Part shown: one piece after another, positions 9,845 through 21,453 of the stretch
Position numbering within the stretch: the first letter of the stretch is position 1
Layout of the letters: every line of letters starts with the position of its first letter
Source of the DNA: Mesotaenium endlicherianum
Lineage: Eukaryota; Streptophyta; Zygnematophyceae; Zygnematales; Mesotaeniaceae
Reading direction: 5' to 3'
Length of the DNA stretch: 46,236 nt
Assembly (NCBI GenBank): GCA_009602735.1
Contig: WELA01001035.1
Coordinates: 481,226-527,461 of the forward strand
Translations under genes and position numbers: made by a program
Notes under the pieces: generated by a model
Databases searched by the model: none
The model's input: the letters and a program-made list of their open reading frames with translations, nothing else
Told to the model about the DNA's origin: nothing

Positions 9845-11391
9845 ATGTCTTAGCAGACTGACAACAAGTGGAGTGAGCAACCGTCAGGAGACGAGTCTCG
9901 CCATATCTCCGCGAACGATGAGAATCCGTATAGTACACAGGCCTTTGCACCTATTTCAGGCAGAGAGCAAGACGTGTGGGAAAGAGGCAATGAGTCCTGG
10001 TCACCATTCAAAATGGCTAGTGATGATAAGGATGAAGATCCTAAGTTCAAGCTGTCTACAAAGTATTTTAGTGGACCAACCGGTGGAAATAGTCTCACTT
10101 CCAAAGAGTTTGATCAGATCTATTGGGCAGACTTCTTTGAGAGGATTTGGAGCAATTTTTCTTATACTCAATCTGTTGCATTTGTGAGCTTGGTTCAGTA
10201 CTTGGACAAGGACGCCTTGTTGCTCTATCGTCAAATCCGAAAAGATGAGAACCTTATCCAGGAATGGGCATTTGACGAGCAAAAGAAGGCTAGGGATCTC
10301 AAGATTTAAAAAGAGACTGCAAAAGCCCGATTGTCCGCTTTATCATCAAGAAGAGCCGTGTCTGCTGCACCTGTTGAGAGCGTAGACTTGGCTGCACTAA
10401 CACAGGAATTAACAAACGCATTGAGGCAACTCACTGAGGGTCCACAGAGAGCTGCTACTTTGAATGATGATGCTGGGTCTGTCACGGAGTTGCGTAAGGT
10501 GTGTGCAGAGCTGTCTGAGAAAATTGCCAATGCTCAAGAACAAGTAACACGCAGAGCTGCACCTTTTAATGGGTAACAGGGCAATAGTGCCACCACGGAA
10601 GCAAGCCATGCGCAAGCTTTGGCCAGTTGCCGTAGGGATGTGGAGGTTGAAGATGACCAACTAGACTCCGAACACTGTCTGCGTTGTTTCTTTAAGTTGC
10701 TTGAAGCACGATTCCCTGAGGATCGCAATCTTAAGGTGCACCGTTATGTGCATTTTGTCCGTCATGAGAACGAGACAGTGATGGAGGTTAAGTCCAAATT
10801 GGTGGATCTTGCCAAGAAGGCGGGAATCTACGAGCCCACAATAGTGGCTGACAAGTTTCTGTTGTGCATGGGCAAGGACACGGATCGTGAAGTTAGGCCG
10901 CACCTATCTGCGAAGCGCGGACTTGACTACGACATCGACGAGGCTGCTAAAATAGCACGCAATGTCAAAGAAGGTAAAGTGTGGTATGAGGAGGCTTCCA
11001 AGACGCTTATGGCTCCTGACAAGAGGGAGGAATCCTCTCCGCCTAAGGCCAACAGCTCTAATTTTCATTTTAAGAAGAAGAGCGGGTCTTTCAATAGGTT
11101 TGCTAAGCATGCCACCACTGTTGACACAGCAAATGGTTAGTGAAATTGCGGAGAATCGGGACATCAGAAGAGAGATTGTATGTACCCGGATGCTAAGCAA
11201 CTATCTGTTAGCAAGGCGCAGATATGTGCACATTGCAGCAAGAAGGGACACTCAGAAGATAAGTGTTGGTCTAAGAACCCAATTTTGAAGCCACCATGGG
11301 CTGATGTTGCTACGAAAGAAGAAGACAAGGGTAAAAGAAAGAAAAGGGTAGCTCTGGTAACCGCAAGGGTAACCAGAAGTACGATGCTATG
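9845..11391 (+). pseudogene. gag of the methyltransferase-bearing retrotransposon, broken
   Basis: One frame can be followed for over 1.5 kb from an ATG at 9845, broken by a stop at codon 3 and by stops at 10307, 10574, 11138 and 11141. A helical domain (about 10080-10300), a capsid-like region (about 10620-10980, with FFKLLEARFP) and a basic stretch precede two CCHC zinc knuckles. The first, 11147-11179 (CGESGHQKRDC), has lost its first Cys at the stop; the second, 11225-11266 (CAHCSKKGHSEDKC), is intact. Gag would form the particle and bind RNA. A second possible start is the ATG at 10013, in good context. Confidence 0.7.
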
Positions 11392-12540
11392 AGTGCGGAA
11401 AACGCTGAATTGAAAGCTCAATTTGCAAACTTAAATGCGCCTAATGTCTACTATGATGCAGATGTCGCAGAGAAAACCGTCTGCAATGGCAAGAAGCTAA
11501 TGCTTGAGAAGGCTATGGTCACAACGGCTGCCGAGCGAGCGGATCACGACCGTCTGGTACCAAGGAATGTCGGAAAGCTTCCTCGGATCTTTTGGATTAC
11601 TTTGGATGAGAACGAGATTGTGCAGCTACGACAAGCCAAGACCGGGGCACGTACGAAATTTAGTTTTTAGTTGAAAAAGCTGAAGGCTCTGGTGGAACAC
11701 CGGATCCAGCATGCTCCTTGCTTTTACTCGCTGATTTGCATATTACCTACCCGTTCACGGTTGAAGAAGCCGGACACCAGCTGAATATAGCTGAGGAGGG
11801 TGCAAATAACGCCTCATTGCCTACCAATTTCAGCATTGTAAGAGTGCAGACTTAGGATGGTGCACTAACGTTCAACAATTGGCCAGCCCCCAACATTTTG
11901 TTGGATACAGGCGCGCAGCCGGTCATCCGGGAAAAGCGAGCTGTAAAAGCTCTGGGATTGACGGTAAGGGACATGAAAGAGAGTCATTTTCAGTTGAGAA
12001 CTGCATCAGGGTAAATTTCAAAGTCTTGTGGGATCACTCGCAAGCCTGTGAAGATTACAGTCAACTTGGGGAACCCTGAGGAAGCGTCACTATTGATAGA
12101 GTGCACAGTGACAGAGGCGCAGAATTACGATATTCTCCTGGGGAAAAAAGCTCTGATTCCCTTGGGTATGGTCATCGATCTGCGGAAGCGGAAGGTGACT
12201 TACCAGCAGTCAGACCAGCAACCAACAGGAGAAAAACCTGTAAAGATGATTTGCCCTGGGGAAGCAAACTATGGGGTGCTAGACTGCTGCGCTACTACCA
12301 GGTACTCATATTCTTACAATGACGTCATGAGGAGCAAAGAAGAAGGCTACACCAGCATCAACATGCCAACACCGTTGGTGTGGCAACCAAGAATAATGGA
12401 GCAACTGGAAGCTGTGAGTAACAGAGATTGCGGCCCGCAAGAGCTGCTACCAGTACCCTATCCAATTCCTTCTGCTGCAAACCTGATGCCAAAAGTCTCG
12501 CCGCTGCCTCAAGGAACTGTCAGAATGGACAATCCTTTTC
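11392..12540 (+). pseudogene. Retropepsin-like protease region and linker, broken
   Basis: After a shifted segment (11389-11670, no recognised domain), frame 0 carries NILLDTGAQPVI (11892-11927), the aspartic protease catalytic motif, followed by AVKALGLTVRDM. Then, after a TAA near 12009, comes TEAQNYDILLGKKALIPLGM, matching the second conserved block of retropepsins. Further stops or shifts lie near 11852. The frame then runs without a break through a linker of ~100 residues (about 12220-12540) straight into the methyltransferase, so the two were probably made as one polyprotein. The linker has no recognised domain. Confidence 0.7.
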
Positions 12541-13386
12541 GTGAGATGGAAGTGGTGGTGTTGGAGTTATTCGTCGGACTTGGATCTGGGACTATGACAC
12601 TTATTCAACGAGGAATCAAGGTGTGCAACGCCCTGTATGTGGACAACTACAACAATGCCTTCAAAGCCTTCCAAGAGGTCATGAGTCAGATGCGACGAAT
12701 GCATCACTTCAACTTTTGGCACCTGCCTATCAGCATGTGGAGCGTATAGCTGAAGGCAACTTTCTTCATGTGAAGCCGGAGTACCTGTTTGGTTACAAGA
12801 TTGACTGCATCTTTGTTGGATACCCTTGCCAATCATTCTCTCAAGTTGGAAATAGGAGGGGATTCAATGATCCACGAGCACAACACTGGGGATAGATGGT
12901 GAAAATTATCAGCATGCTGCGGGAACGCCAGCACCATTTCCCACCAGTGTTTGTGTAGAGAATGTGCATCCAGGAATGGATCACAGCCAGATAGAGCCAG
13001 GAGAGCCATGGCTGATTTTCAACTCCACGCTAGCGCATACCTGCTGATCAACGACGCCAAACGTGGAGGATCATCACATCAGGCCAGAGTATTTTGGACC
13101 AACGGCATTTCCATCGAGGTGCTCAAAGATATGGAGGCAATTACACGGCGGTTGCCTAACGCTCGGACAATGGGAGAAGTTTTGGAAGTACAGACCAGAC
13201 CAGTAGTCAAGAGTGGTATTGCCTACCTTTACAGCATATCCAAGATCTTGTGCTTTTGTTGGAGAAGGACCAAGGATGGTCAAAGACTTGCACAGCAGGG
13301 ATGCTCAATGGAGAGAGCCTACCGCCGTGGAAAAAGGAAATTGCCTGGGAGCACCTGACACAATGGCTCGACACATAATTGGTGCC
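12541..13386 (+). pseudogene. Cytosine-5 DNA methyltransferase encoded by a retrotransposon, broken and truncated
   Basis: Diagnostic C5-methyltransferase motifs are present in order: motif I LELFVGLGSG (12561-12590, AdoMet binding), an acidic YVDN block (motif II-like), motif IV YPCQSFSQVG with the catalytic Cys codon at 12827-12829, motif VI ENV (12958-12966) and a motif VIII-like HQARVFWTNG (about 13077-13106). A last block, LPTFTAYPRSCAF to HIIGAYNE, lies at about 13216-13386. At least four frame changes and stops separate them (near 12725, 12894, 12950 and 13215), so this copy is dead. Its end is cut off by element A. Such enzymes methylate CpG or related sites; in a retrotransposon it could methylate the element's own DNA. 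The retrotransposon origin is shown by the upstream gag and protease in the same orientation. Confidence 0.85.
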
Positions 13387-14105
13387 TATAATGAATCAGT
13401 ATATTGGTAGATATAGTATTCATTTAAATATAATAGTTAAATAAGTTCAACTTGCTGAACTTTAGTTAATATCCAGTCTGCTAGACTTCATAACATAATC
13501 AGTTTAATGACTCAACCGGGAGCAGCAGGCTGAAGTCAACTTAGGTCAGCTTGCTGACACATTCTTTGACAGCCAGCTGACTTCCGTACTCGGTAGCAGC
13601 GAACTGCCTAGATATGCATCTAAGTGTGGTGTGCTAGATGAATGGCCAGATGACATCCTTAGGATGGATGGCGATTCGAGATGATGGGAGATGGCGGTGG
13701 ATTTGGTTAACCGAGGTCCTACCAACGCGGTTAACTCCCGGGTAGGCGGTGCCATCGCACTGGCCGTTGAACAGTAAACTCATTCCATGTACATATGCTA
13801 GGTGTTACTCTCGATTTCGGCATTCGAAAACGAGGCCAACTCTTTTGTACCGCTTACTGAGAGATATCTGGATCCAAGACGAGAAGCCATTGATATGCAC
13901 TATCTTCTAACCTTGCTTATGTACGAGTTTATTGATTGTACTATTGATGCTAGTTTACTTGCATTTGACTTGCGAGTATTGTCTATTGCTAGTGTGTTGT
14001 CCTTTGCTGTTTAATCAATTAACAGAGAATACCATAAAGATTACTTACTGATATAAAGATCTTTATTAATTGTTAATCGCCTATTTGGTAAGTCGATTCA
14101 TTTCA
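13387..14105 (+). repeat. 5' LTR of element A
   Basis: 719 bp, ending TTTCA before the primer-binding site (TGGTATCGGAGC, 14107-14118). It begins TATAATGAATC where the other copies begin TGTAATGAATC, a G to A change of the terminal TG. It has two copies of the ~26-bp U3 repeat and the palindrome ATAAAGATCTTTAT (14053-14066). Confidence 0.88.
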
Positions 14106-14139
14106 GTGGTATCGGAGCAGTTATCACAGTCTTCTTTGT

Positions 14140-15047
14140 ATGGTAAGGACAAGGTCTCAAGCTAGCAACTCCCGAGACATGGAGAACAGGATAACGAGAA
14201 TGTCAAAAATCAGGCTGAAAGCCATGTAGCGGGAACCCGTACCTATTCTGAAGCAGTGGCAGATACTGCAGCTAGAGAGGCTGCAGATGAGGCAACTGCT
14301 ATAGCCGCAGTCGCAGCACAGCAAGCTGAGGAGGAGAGAGCCAGATTAGAAGTTGAACAATTAGCTGCTGAAGATACAGAAAGGAGGGAAGGACAGCCAC
14401 CAGACGAGCGCACTGTCGAAGATCTTATGGCATCAAGGGCCAATGTTCTGAACCCACCTCCTGCTGTACAACTCAATGTGCCTCTAGGTCAAATTCGTGA
14501 CTGGCTGAATGCGGCAAGAATTGCTGCTGCAGGAGCGAGAGGGATTGTTGAGGACACTACGCAGCGAGTGGATGCCGCTGCTACTGCTGCATTTGCTAGA
14601 CTCCCACCTCAGAATGTGGATTTGGGAGCATTGTTCGTGCAAATGCAATCGCAAATGGCGAGCATGTATCAGTCCCAACAAGAGGACAAGAGAATCATAA
14701 TGTCTTTGCTGCGGGACAGAGACCAACTGGGTTCTCAAACCACTGGTGGTGGTGGCAGAGGGCCTAGTAAGCCTAAGCCGAAACCTCTCCAAAACTATGA
14801 TCCTGAGGGAAATAAAAAGTATTACCTGATCAATTTTCTCGCGGATGTTGAGCAGTGGCTGGAGAACTACCCAGAACTGCAAGATTACGAGAAGGTCAGG
14901 CACACTGGTGCTCTACTGAAAGGCAGTGCAGCAGACTGGTGGCTGTATTGGAAAGGAGAGCGTAAGGCTCAGCAACTCGATGACCCTACTTGGGTAGAGT
15001 TTGTCGAGAAACTCCATGAGAAGTTTGATGTCATCAATCAGCAGGAG
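14140..15047 (+). pseudogene. gag of element A, 5' part (interrupted by B)
   Basis: Starts ATGGTAAGGACAAGG as in element D. A one-base loss near 14180 (AACAGG for AACCAGG) shifts the frame, after which the reading frame resumes as an Ala/Glu-rich coiled-coil segment and the first half of a Ty3-type capsid domain ([20 protein letters not shown]). It ends at INQQE, exactly where element B is inserted. Close to D's gag apart from these breaks. Confidence 0.85.
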
Positions 15048-15765
15048 TGTAATGAATCAGTATAATAGTAGATTTAGTATTCATTTAAATATAATAGTTA
15101 ATTAAGTTCAGCTTGCTGGACTCTAGTTAATAATCAGTCTGCTGGACTTTATATTAAATATCAATTTAATGACTCAGCCGGAAGCAGCAGGCTGAAGTCA
15201 ACTTAAGTCAGCTTGCTAACAAATTCTTTGACAGCCAGCTGACTTCCGTTCTCGGTAGCAGCGAACTGCCTCGATATGCATCTAAGTGTGTATGCTAGAT
15301 GAATGGCCAGATGACATCCCTATGATGGATGGCGATTCGGGATGATGGGAGATGGCGGTAGATTTGGTTAACCGAGGTCCTACCAACGTGGTTAACTCCC
15401 GGGTAGGCGGTGCCATCGCACTGACCGTTGAACAGTAAACTCATTCCATGTACATATGCTAGGCATTGCTCTCGAGTTCGGCATTCGGAAACGAGGCCAA
15501 CTCTCTTGTACAGCTTACTGAGAGAACTCTGAATCCAAGGCGAGAAGCCATTGATACGCACTGTCTTCTAACCTTGCTTATGTATGAGTTTACTGATTTG
15601 CATCATTGATGCTAGTTTACTCGCATTTGACTTACGAGTATTATTCCCTGCTAGTGTATTGTCCTTTGCCGTTTAACTAGTTAACGGAAATACCATAAGA
15701 TTACTTGCTGATATAAAGATCTTTATTAATTGTTAATCGCCTATTTGGTAAGTCGATTCATTTCA
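15048..15765 (+). repeat. 5' LTR of element B
   Basis: 718 bp, TGTAATG...TTTCA. The primer-binding site TGGTATCGGAGC follows at 15767-15778. It has two U3 repeat units and the palindrome ATAAAGATCTTTAT at 15713-15726. Confidence 0.9.
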
Positions 15766-15799
15766 GTGGTATCGGAGCAGTTATCACAGTCTTCTTTGT

Positions 15800-17250
15800 A
15801 TGGTAAGGACAAGGTCTCAAACTAGCAACTCCCGAGACATGAAGAATCAGGATAACGAGAATGTAGAAAACCAGGCGGAAAGCCAATGTAGCGGGAACCC
15901 GTACCTATTCTGAAGCAGTGGCAGATGCTGCAGCTGCTATTGCCGCAGTCGCAGCACAGCAAGCTGAGGAGGAGAGAGCGAGATTAGAAGCTGAACAATT
16001 GGCAAAGGCTGCTGAAGATACAATAAGGAGGGAAGGTCAGCCCGCTGACGAGCGCACGGTTGAAGAACTTATGGTATCCAGGGCCAATGTTCTGAATCCA
16101 CCTCCTGCTCTACAACTCAATGTACCCCTAGGTCAAATACGTGACCGGCTGAATGCGGCAGTAATTGCTGCTGCAGGAGCGAGAGGGACTGTTGAGGACA
16201 CCACTCAGCGAGTAGATGCCAATGCTGCTGCTGCATTTGCCAGACTACCACCAGAGTGTAGACTTGGGAGCATTGTACGTTCAAATGCAGTTGCAAATGG
16301 CGACCATGTATCAGTCCCAACAGGAGGACAAAAGAATCATAATGTCTCTACCGCGAGACAGAGACCAACTGGGGTCTCAAACCATTAGTGGTGGTGGCCG
16401 AGGGCCTAGTAAGCCCAAGCCGAAACCTCCCAAGGACTATGATCCTGAGGGAAACAGGAAATACTACCTGATCAAGTTTCTCGCGGATGTTGAGCAGTGG
16501 CTGGAGAACTACCCAGACCCGCAAGACTTCGAGAAGGTCAGGCACACTGGTGCACTACTGAAAGGCAGTGCCGCAGACTGGTGGCTGTACTGGAAAGAAG
16601 AGCGTAAGGCTCGGCAACTCCGTGACCCTACGTGGGTAGAGTTTGTTGAGAAGTTGCATGAGAAATTTGATGTCATCAACCAGCAGGAGAAAGCTATCTA
16701 TGCGATGATCTCCCTGACACTGAAGCAGACCACTTCAGTTGCTGAGTTTGCACAAAAGTTCCAAGAGAACATGATGAAGCAGCCAGACTTGCCAGAATGG
16801 TATAGGATAGCATACTTCAGGTATGGCTTGGTATCCGAAGTCTCTGGTCATTTTGCTGAAAAGAAGTATGAAAAATTGGCTGACTTGATCCGGGATGCTG
16901 ATGCCTGGGATCAGCAGCAGTTCAATCACAAGCGCCAGAGTAATGATTTGGTGTCTAAGATTGTCAAAAAAGCCCCACAGATCCTACAATGCAATTGGAG
17001 GAGACCAGACTGAGGATGATCAGGGTGATGCGTACGAGTATGAGTATAATGCTATACAGCCTAGGGGGAGAGGTGGTTACTCTCGAGGTGGCCGTGGAAG
17101 AGGTGGTGGTAGGACTAAGCCGAGACCAGCCTCATCAAAATCCGCTTGCTACCATTGTCAGCAGCTGGGTCACTATAGAGAACAGTGTCCAGACAAACAC
17201 CTTCCGAAGGTCGAGAGAAATGACCAGCCTTTAAAAGACAGCAACAGTTA
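15800..17250 (+). pseudogene. gag of element B, broken
   Basis: Starts at ATG 15800 like D's gag. An extra A near 15886 (GCCAATGTAG) and another shift near 16255 break the N-terminal half. The capsid domain is readable at 16216-16970, and an extra A in an A-run near 16972 shifts the zinc-knuckle region (CYHCQQLGHYREQC, about 17149-17190) into another frame. The slippery TTTAAAA is kept at 17230-17236. The expected 492-residue product cannot be made. Confidence 0.85.
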
Positions 17251-20200
17251 GTAATTTAGTCTACTGACTGTGAGGATGCTAGAGATAGTGAGTCGTCACT
17301 AGCTGCCCTCGTAGCAGGTATTATGGCTCCTGCTGAACTGGATTCACTATGCATGCCTGACAACCAGATAAAGGAGACCATCAGCAATATAGGCATCCAG
17401 AGAGTGCACACTCTCGATGCTCTTGTTCCACCTGATGTCCAACATTTGTTTGCTAAGTCAGGAGAACAATGCGAAAGTCAGGAAAAGACAGTCCCCCCTA
17501 TCCTACTGCATTGCATGATTGCAGGTAGGAAAGTGAGGGCATTTGTTGACGGAGGGGCGTCACATACCTTTATCCACAAGGACTTAGTTAAGCGGCTAAG
17601 GCTGCCTACTGTCACCCAAGGGAATAGAAAAATATTCCTTGGAGATGCCTCATGTATCCCGCTCGGAGTTTTAACCACGCCCATTGAGGTCCAGTTAGGT
17701 TCTGGCATTGTAGTTCTAACTGAAACGCTTACATTTGAGGTACTCAACACTGGCTTCTATGATCTCGTGCTAGGCAGGTCCTGGCTTAATAGACATCAAG
17801 CTGAAGTGTGTTGGAGCAGAGGTACAGTTAAAGTGAGAGGAGCCAGTGATGGGCAGACTGACTTGGCACCCACCAGTGCTCTTCCTCTTGTCCTGTGTGG
17901 ATGGCAAATGAAGGAAAAGAAGAGGCTTCCAGAAGGATGCAAGTTGCTGAATGCAATGGAGTTCGTCAAAAGCTGGAACCAGAAGGAAGACAGAATGTTC
18001 TGTCTGCTGCTAAGAGAGGTACCTCCTCCACCTGAAAAAGTGGTGGAGAAAAAGGTAAGCCCTCCGGAGCACCCTACTGCTGTAAAAATTGTTGCTCAGT
18101 ACACGGATGTTTGTAATATGCCTCCAGGACTACCACCTAAGAGGGAAGTAGATCATAGGATTGATTTATTACCTGGGAGTCAGCCACCCTGGCAACGAAC
18201 CTACGGCTTGTCTTATGTGGAGAGCGAAGAGTTGAAAACACAGATTGCAGAGCTTGAGGAAATGGTTATATTTCACCCAGTTATTCACCATACGGCGCAC
18301 CGATCCTATTTGTTAAGAAAAAGGATGGCAGTATGCGGATGTGTGTGGATTACAGAGCCCTGAACAAAATTACGGTAAAGAACAAGTATGCTTTACTTAG
18401 AATCGTGGACATGCTTGATACCCTGTCTGGTGCTAAGGTGTTCAGTAAGATAGATCTCAGGAGTGGTTATCATCAAATCAGAATTTGCTGAGGGGGATGA
18501 ACACAAGACTGCCTTCCGCACACGTTATCGACACTATGAGTTCATCGTGATGCCATTTGGACTGACTAATGCTCCTGCGACCTTCATGGGTGCTATGAAT
18601 GACATGTTCAGGCCTTATTTGGATAAATTTGTGCAAGTTTTCTTGGATGATATTTTAATTTTCTCTAAAGATGAAGCTCAGCACGCTGCACACCTAAAGA
18701 CAGTCATGGACACTCTGAGAAGAAATCATTTATATGCTAAAACGAGCAAGTGTGATTTCTTTAAGGAAAGTATCGAATTCTTAAGCCACGTTGTCAGTAA
18801 AGAGGGCATCAGTGTGGATCCTAAGAAATTCCAGACCATAAGGGACTGGCCAGTACCACAGTCGATCTCTGAAGTTAGATCCTTCCTCGGGTTGGCTAAC
18901 TACTATAGGAGATTTATTGATAATTATTCCACAAAGGCCAGTAAACTGACTGACCTTACTAAGAAAGACATAGGGTATTTGTGGGGGGAAGAGCAGCAGG
19001 CTGCCTTCTAGACCCTTAAGGATGCCCTTTGTTTTGCCCCAGTGCTAGCTGTGTATGACCCCAGCAAACCGGTGCAGGTGGTCACGGATGCCTCTGACTT
19101 TGCCATGGGTGCTATTTTGTTGCAGCCTGCTGACAAAACCACAAAGGATGGTGAGGTAAAATAGGAGTGGCACCCTGTGCTGTACGAGTCTATATAATTC
19201 AATCCAGCGGAGATTAATTACGCAGTGCATGATAAAGAGCTGCTAGCTATCATTCATGTGCTCAAACAGTGGAGAGCATACTTACATGGTAAAGCTTTTA
19301 AGGTGATTACAGATCATCTAGCTCTGACTCACTTTCAAAATGAAGTCCAAGCTGTCAAGGAGGGAGAACCGCTGGAGCCAGATGCTGGAGCAGTTCCAAG
19401 TCCAGATCGACTACAAACCAGGGAAGTTGAATCTTGCTGATGCACTCTCTAGAAGACCTGACTTGCAAGAAAGAAACTTTAGTCAGCATGCTGTAGATAA
19501 AGTCCTGTGTGCACTCACTTCACTAAAGGTGAAAAAGTCCTTCCTTGAACAACTTAGGAAAGCCTATACCTTTCTGACCCGAAATTTGAGCCCAGCCCCA
19601 CTACTGGTGTGTATCGTGCTACTGCACTCGGGTACCGGCTTAAAGCAGGGGTCTGGGTGACTGAAACCACTTCAGGAAGGCTGAAGCTGGTCATTCCTAA
19701 TAACTTGGAAATAAGGTCTCTTACTGAGTCAAGCGCATGACAGTTTACTGGGTGGTCATTTGAGGCCGGCCAAAACTGTTGGCAAACTGGCAAAACATTA
19801 TCATTGGGAGGGGTTGCCCCGGGAGGTCTTGAAATATGTGAAGTCCTGTGATCAGTGTCAAAGAAATAAGTCTAGGCACACACCACCGGGAGGTCTCTTG
19901 CAACCNACACACCACCGGGAGGTCTCTTGCAACCACTTCCCATCCCAGCTGGACGCTGGGAGACCATATCCATGGACTGGGTGGTCACACTAGCCTGCCA
20001 ATGGGCACGATTCAATACTGGTAGTCGTGGATAAATTGACAAAAATGGTCATTTTTATCCCCACAACTGTGAAAGTGACTGCACTCGAAACAGCGAGACA
20101 GTTCTATAACCATGTAGTATGCCAACATGGGCTTCCCTCTAATATCATCTCAGACAGAGACTCAAAATTTACCTCTAAGTTCTGGAGAGCTTTGATGGGG

Positions 20201-21063
20201 TTAATGGGAGTCAAACAGCTGATCAGCACAACTAACTACCCTCAGACTGATGGGCAGACTGAAAGAACTAACCGAGTTTTGAAAGAGGTGCTGAGAGCAT
20301 ATATTAACCAAAAACAAAATAATTGGGATGACCTGTTGCCTCAAATTTAGTTTGCGGTCAACAGTGCGGTGCACGCGTCAACGGGCAAGACTCCTTTTGA
20401 ACTCAGCCTGGGTAGAGTTCCTAAGTCTCCTTTAGATGTGCTAGGGGAGTCTTTAACTCACCCTGACGCGATTGACAATCCGGTCTCCCTCCAGTTAACT
20501 CAGGATTTTGCTAACACCCTGTCAGAAGTCCAGCAGAACCAGCACAAAGCCCAATAAAACCAACAAAAGCACGCTAATCAGCACCATCGAGAACTGACCT
20601 TTTCTAAAGGCGATTTGGTCACACTGCATTCTCAACACCTGTACCTTTCTGGTGTGGTCAAGAAAAAGCTTGGCCCTGTCTGGGTCGGTCCATATTCGAT
20701 GGTACGCCGTGTCGGTCAGAATGCTTACAAAATGAACATGTCAGCCGAATACAAGGGTCATCCGGTCTTTAATGTCTCCTTCCTGGAACCATACATCAAA
20801 GGTGATATACTGTTCACAGGTTGGTTACTTGTCCAACTGAAACCGGTCCCCGCTGTCCGGGAAGGCGACCCTGAGGAATATGAGGTTGAGGAGATTTTAG
20901 ACGCACGCTCGGTCCGTCGATCGTCTAAATATGTCATGAAGTATCTCATTCGATGGAAGGGTCACGATGCCTCTGGGGACACTTGGGAATTTGAAGACCA
21001 TTTGACTAATGCCAAAGAGGCGTTGAAACGGTTCCAGCTTCAGGCGGCTGGAGCACCTCCCTA
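17251..21063 (+). pseudogene. pol of element B (protease to chromodomain), broken
   Basis: Protease ([12 protein letters not shown], about 17545), RT ([10 protein letters not shown], about 18640), RNase H, integrase (about 19720-20450) and chromodomain (about 20870-21040) are all identifiable by alignment with D. Breaks include shifts near 18260 and 18482, TAG at 19009 and 19162, TAA near 19192, shifts near 19345 and 19566, TAG at 20348 and TAA near 20555. The single N at 19906 sits between two copies of 28 bp, an assembly join rather than biology. Confidence 0.9.
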
Positions 21064-21453
21064 ACAGTCATTTCGGTTGACACGGGAAAGGGACAGGAGA
21101 ACCTGTCTCCATTTGAGTTGGAGGGGAAAATCTAGGACACTTAGTGTGCGAGAGCGAGAAAGGCACAGTTATGTGAATCCTAAGTGTCAGCATAGTGACA
21201 GAGGGGACAGCCTGGCCCACATAAAGCACCTTTGGCTGAAGGAAAGAGGGCACAGCAATACATCACTTAACACACCAGGAAACACATTCATACGCTTATG
21301 TCTAGCGCACCGCAACTACGTCAACTCCTAGCAATCACCCTGTAAGGTAAACAGGAACGAATATACCATATTAATACGAACTTCCTCCCTTCCTGCAACT
21401 CCTATGACAAAGAGCGATATCCCACTGACTTGTGCCCTGGTTGCATGTGCGAA
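21064..21453 (+). other. Pol-ORF3 spacer of element B
   Basis: No gene. It holds a hairpin (GACAGG AGAA CCTGTC, near 21092-21107) followed by the PPT-like GAGTTGGAGGG (21115-21125), matching the arrangement in D. The splice-acceptor-like CAG that precedes ORF3 in D is mutated here (TGTGCGAAATGG). Confidence 0.55.

Larger units (their letters stand above)
9165..13386 (+). mobile_element. Decayed retrotransposon carrying a cytosine-5 DNA methyltransferase
   Basis: The gene order is gag (two CCHC knuckles), a retropepsin-like region with LLDTGA, then a C5 DNA methyltransferase. The copy is full of stops and frameshifts. No RT or integrase remains, because element A interrupts the methyltransferase at 13386 and the sequence beyond A's right end is unrelated. 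The left end is uncertain and may lie left of 4505. Methyltransferase genes inside retrotransposons have been reported from charophytes and dinoflagellates (de Mendoza and colleagues, 2018), so the class is known; the exact family here is not. Confidence 0.75.

Noticed and set aside
15295..15561. 88-codon minus-strand frame that recurs at 27758 and 35858
   Set aside because: It recurs because it lies in the LTRs (B, D 5' and D 3'). It is disrupted in the A and C copies and overlaps LTR control sequence, so it is not a gene.
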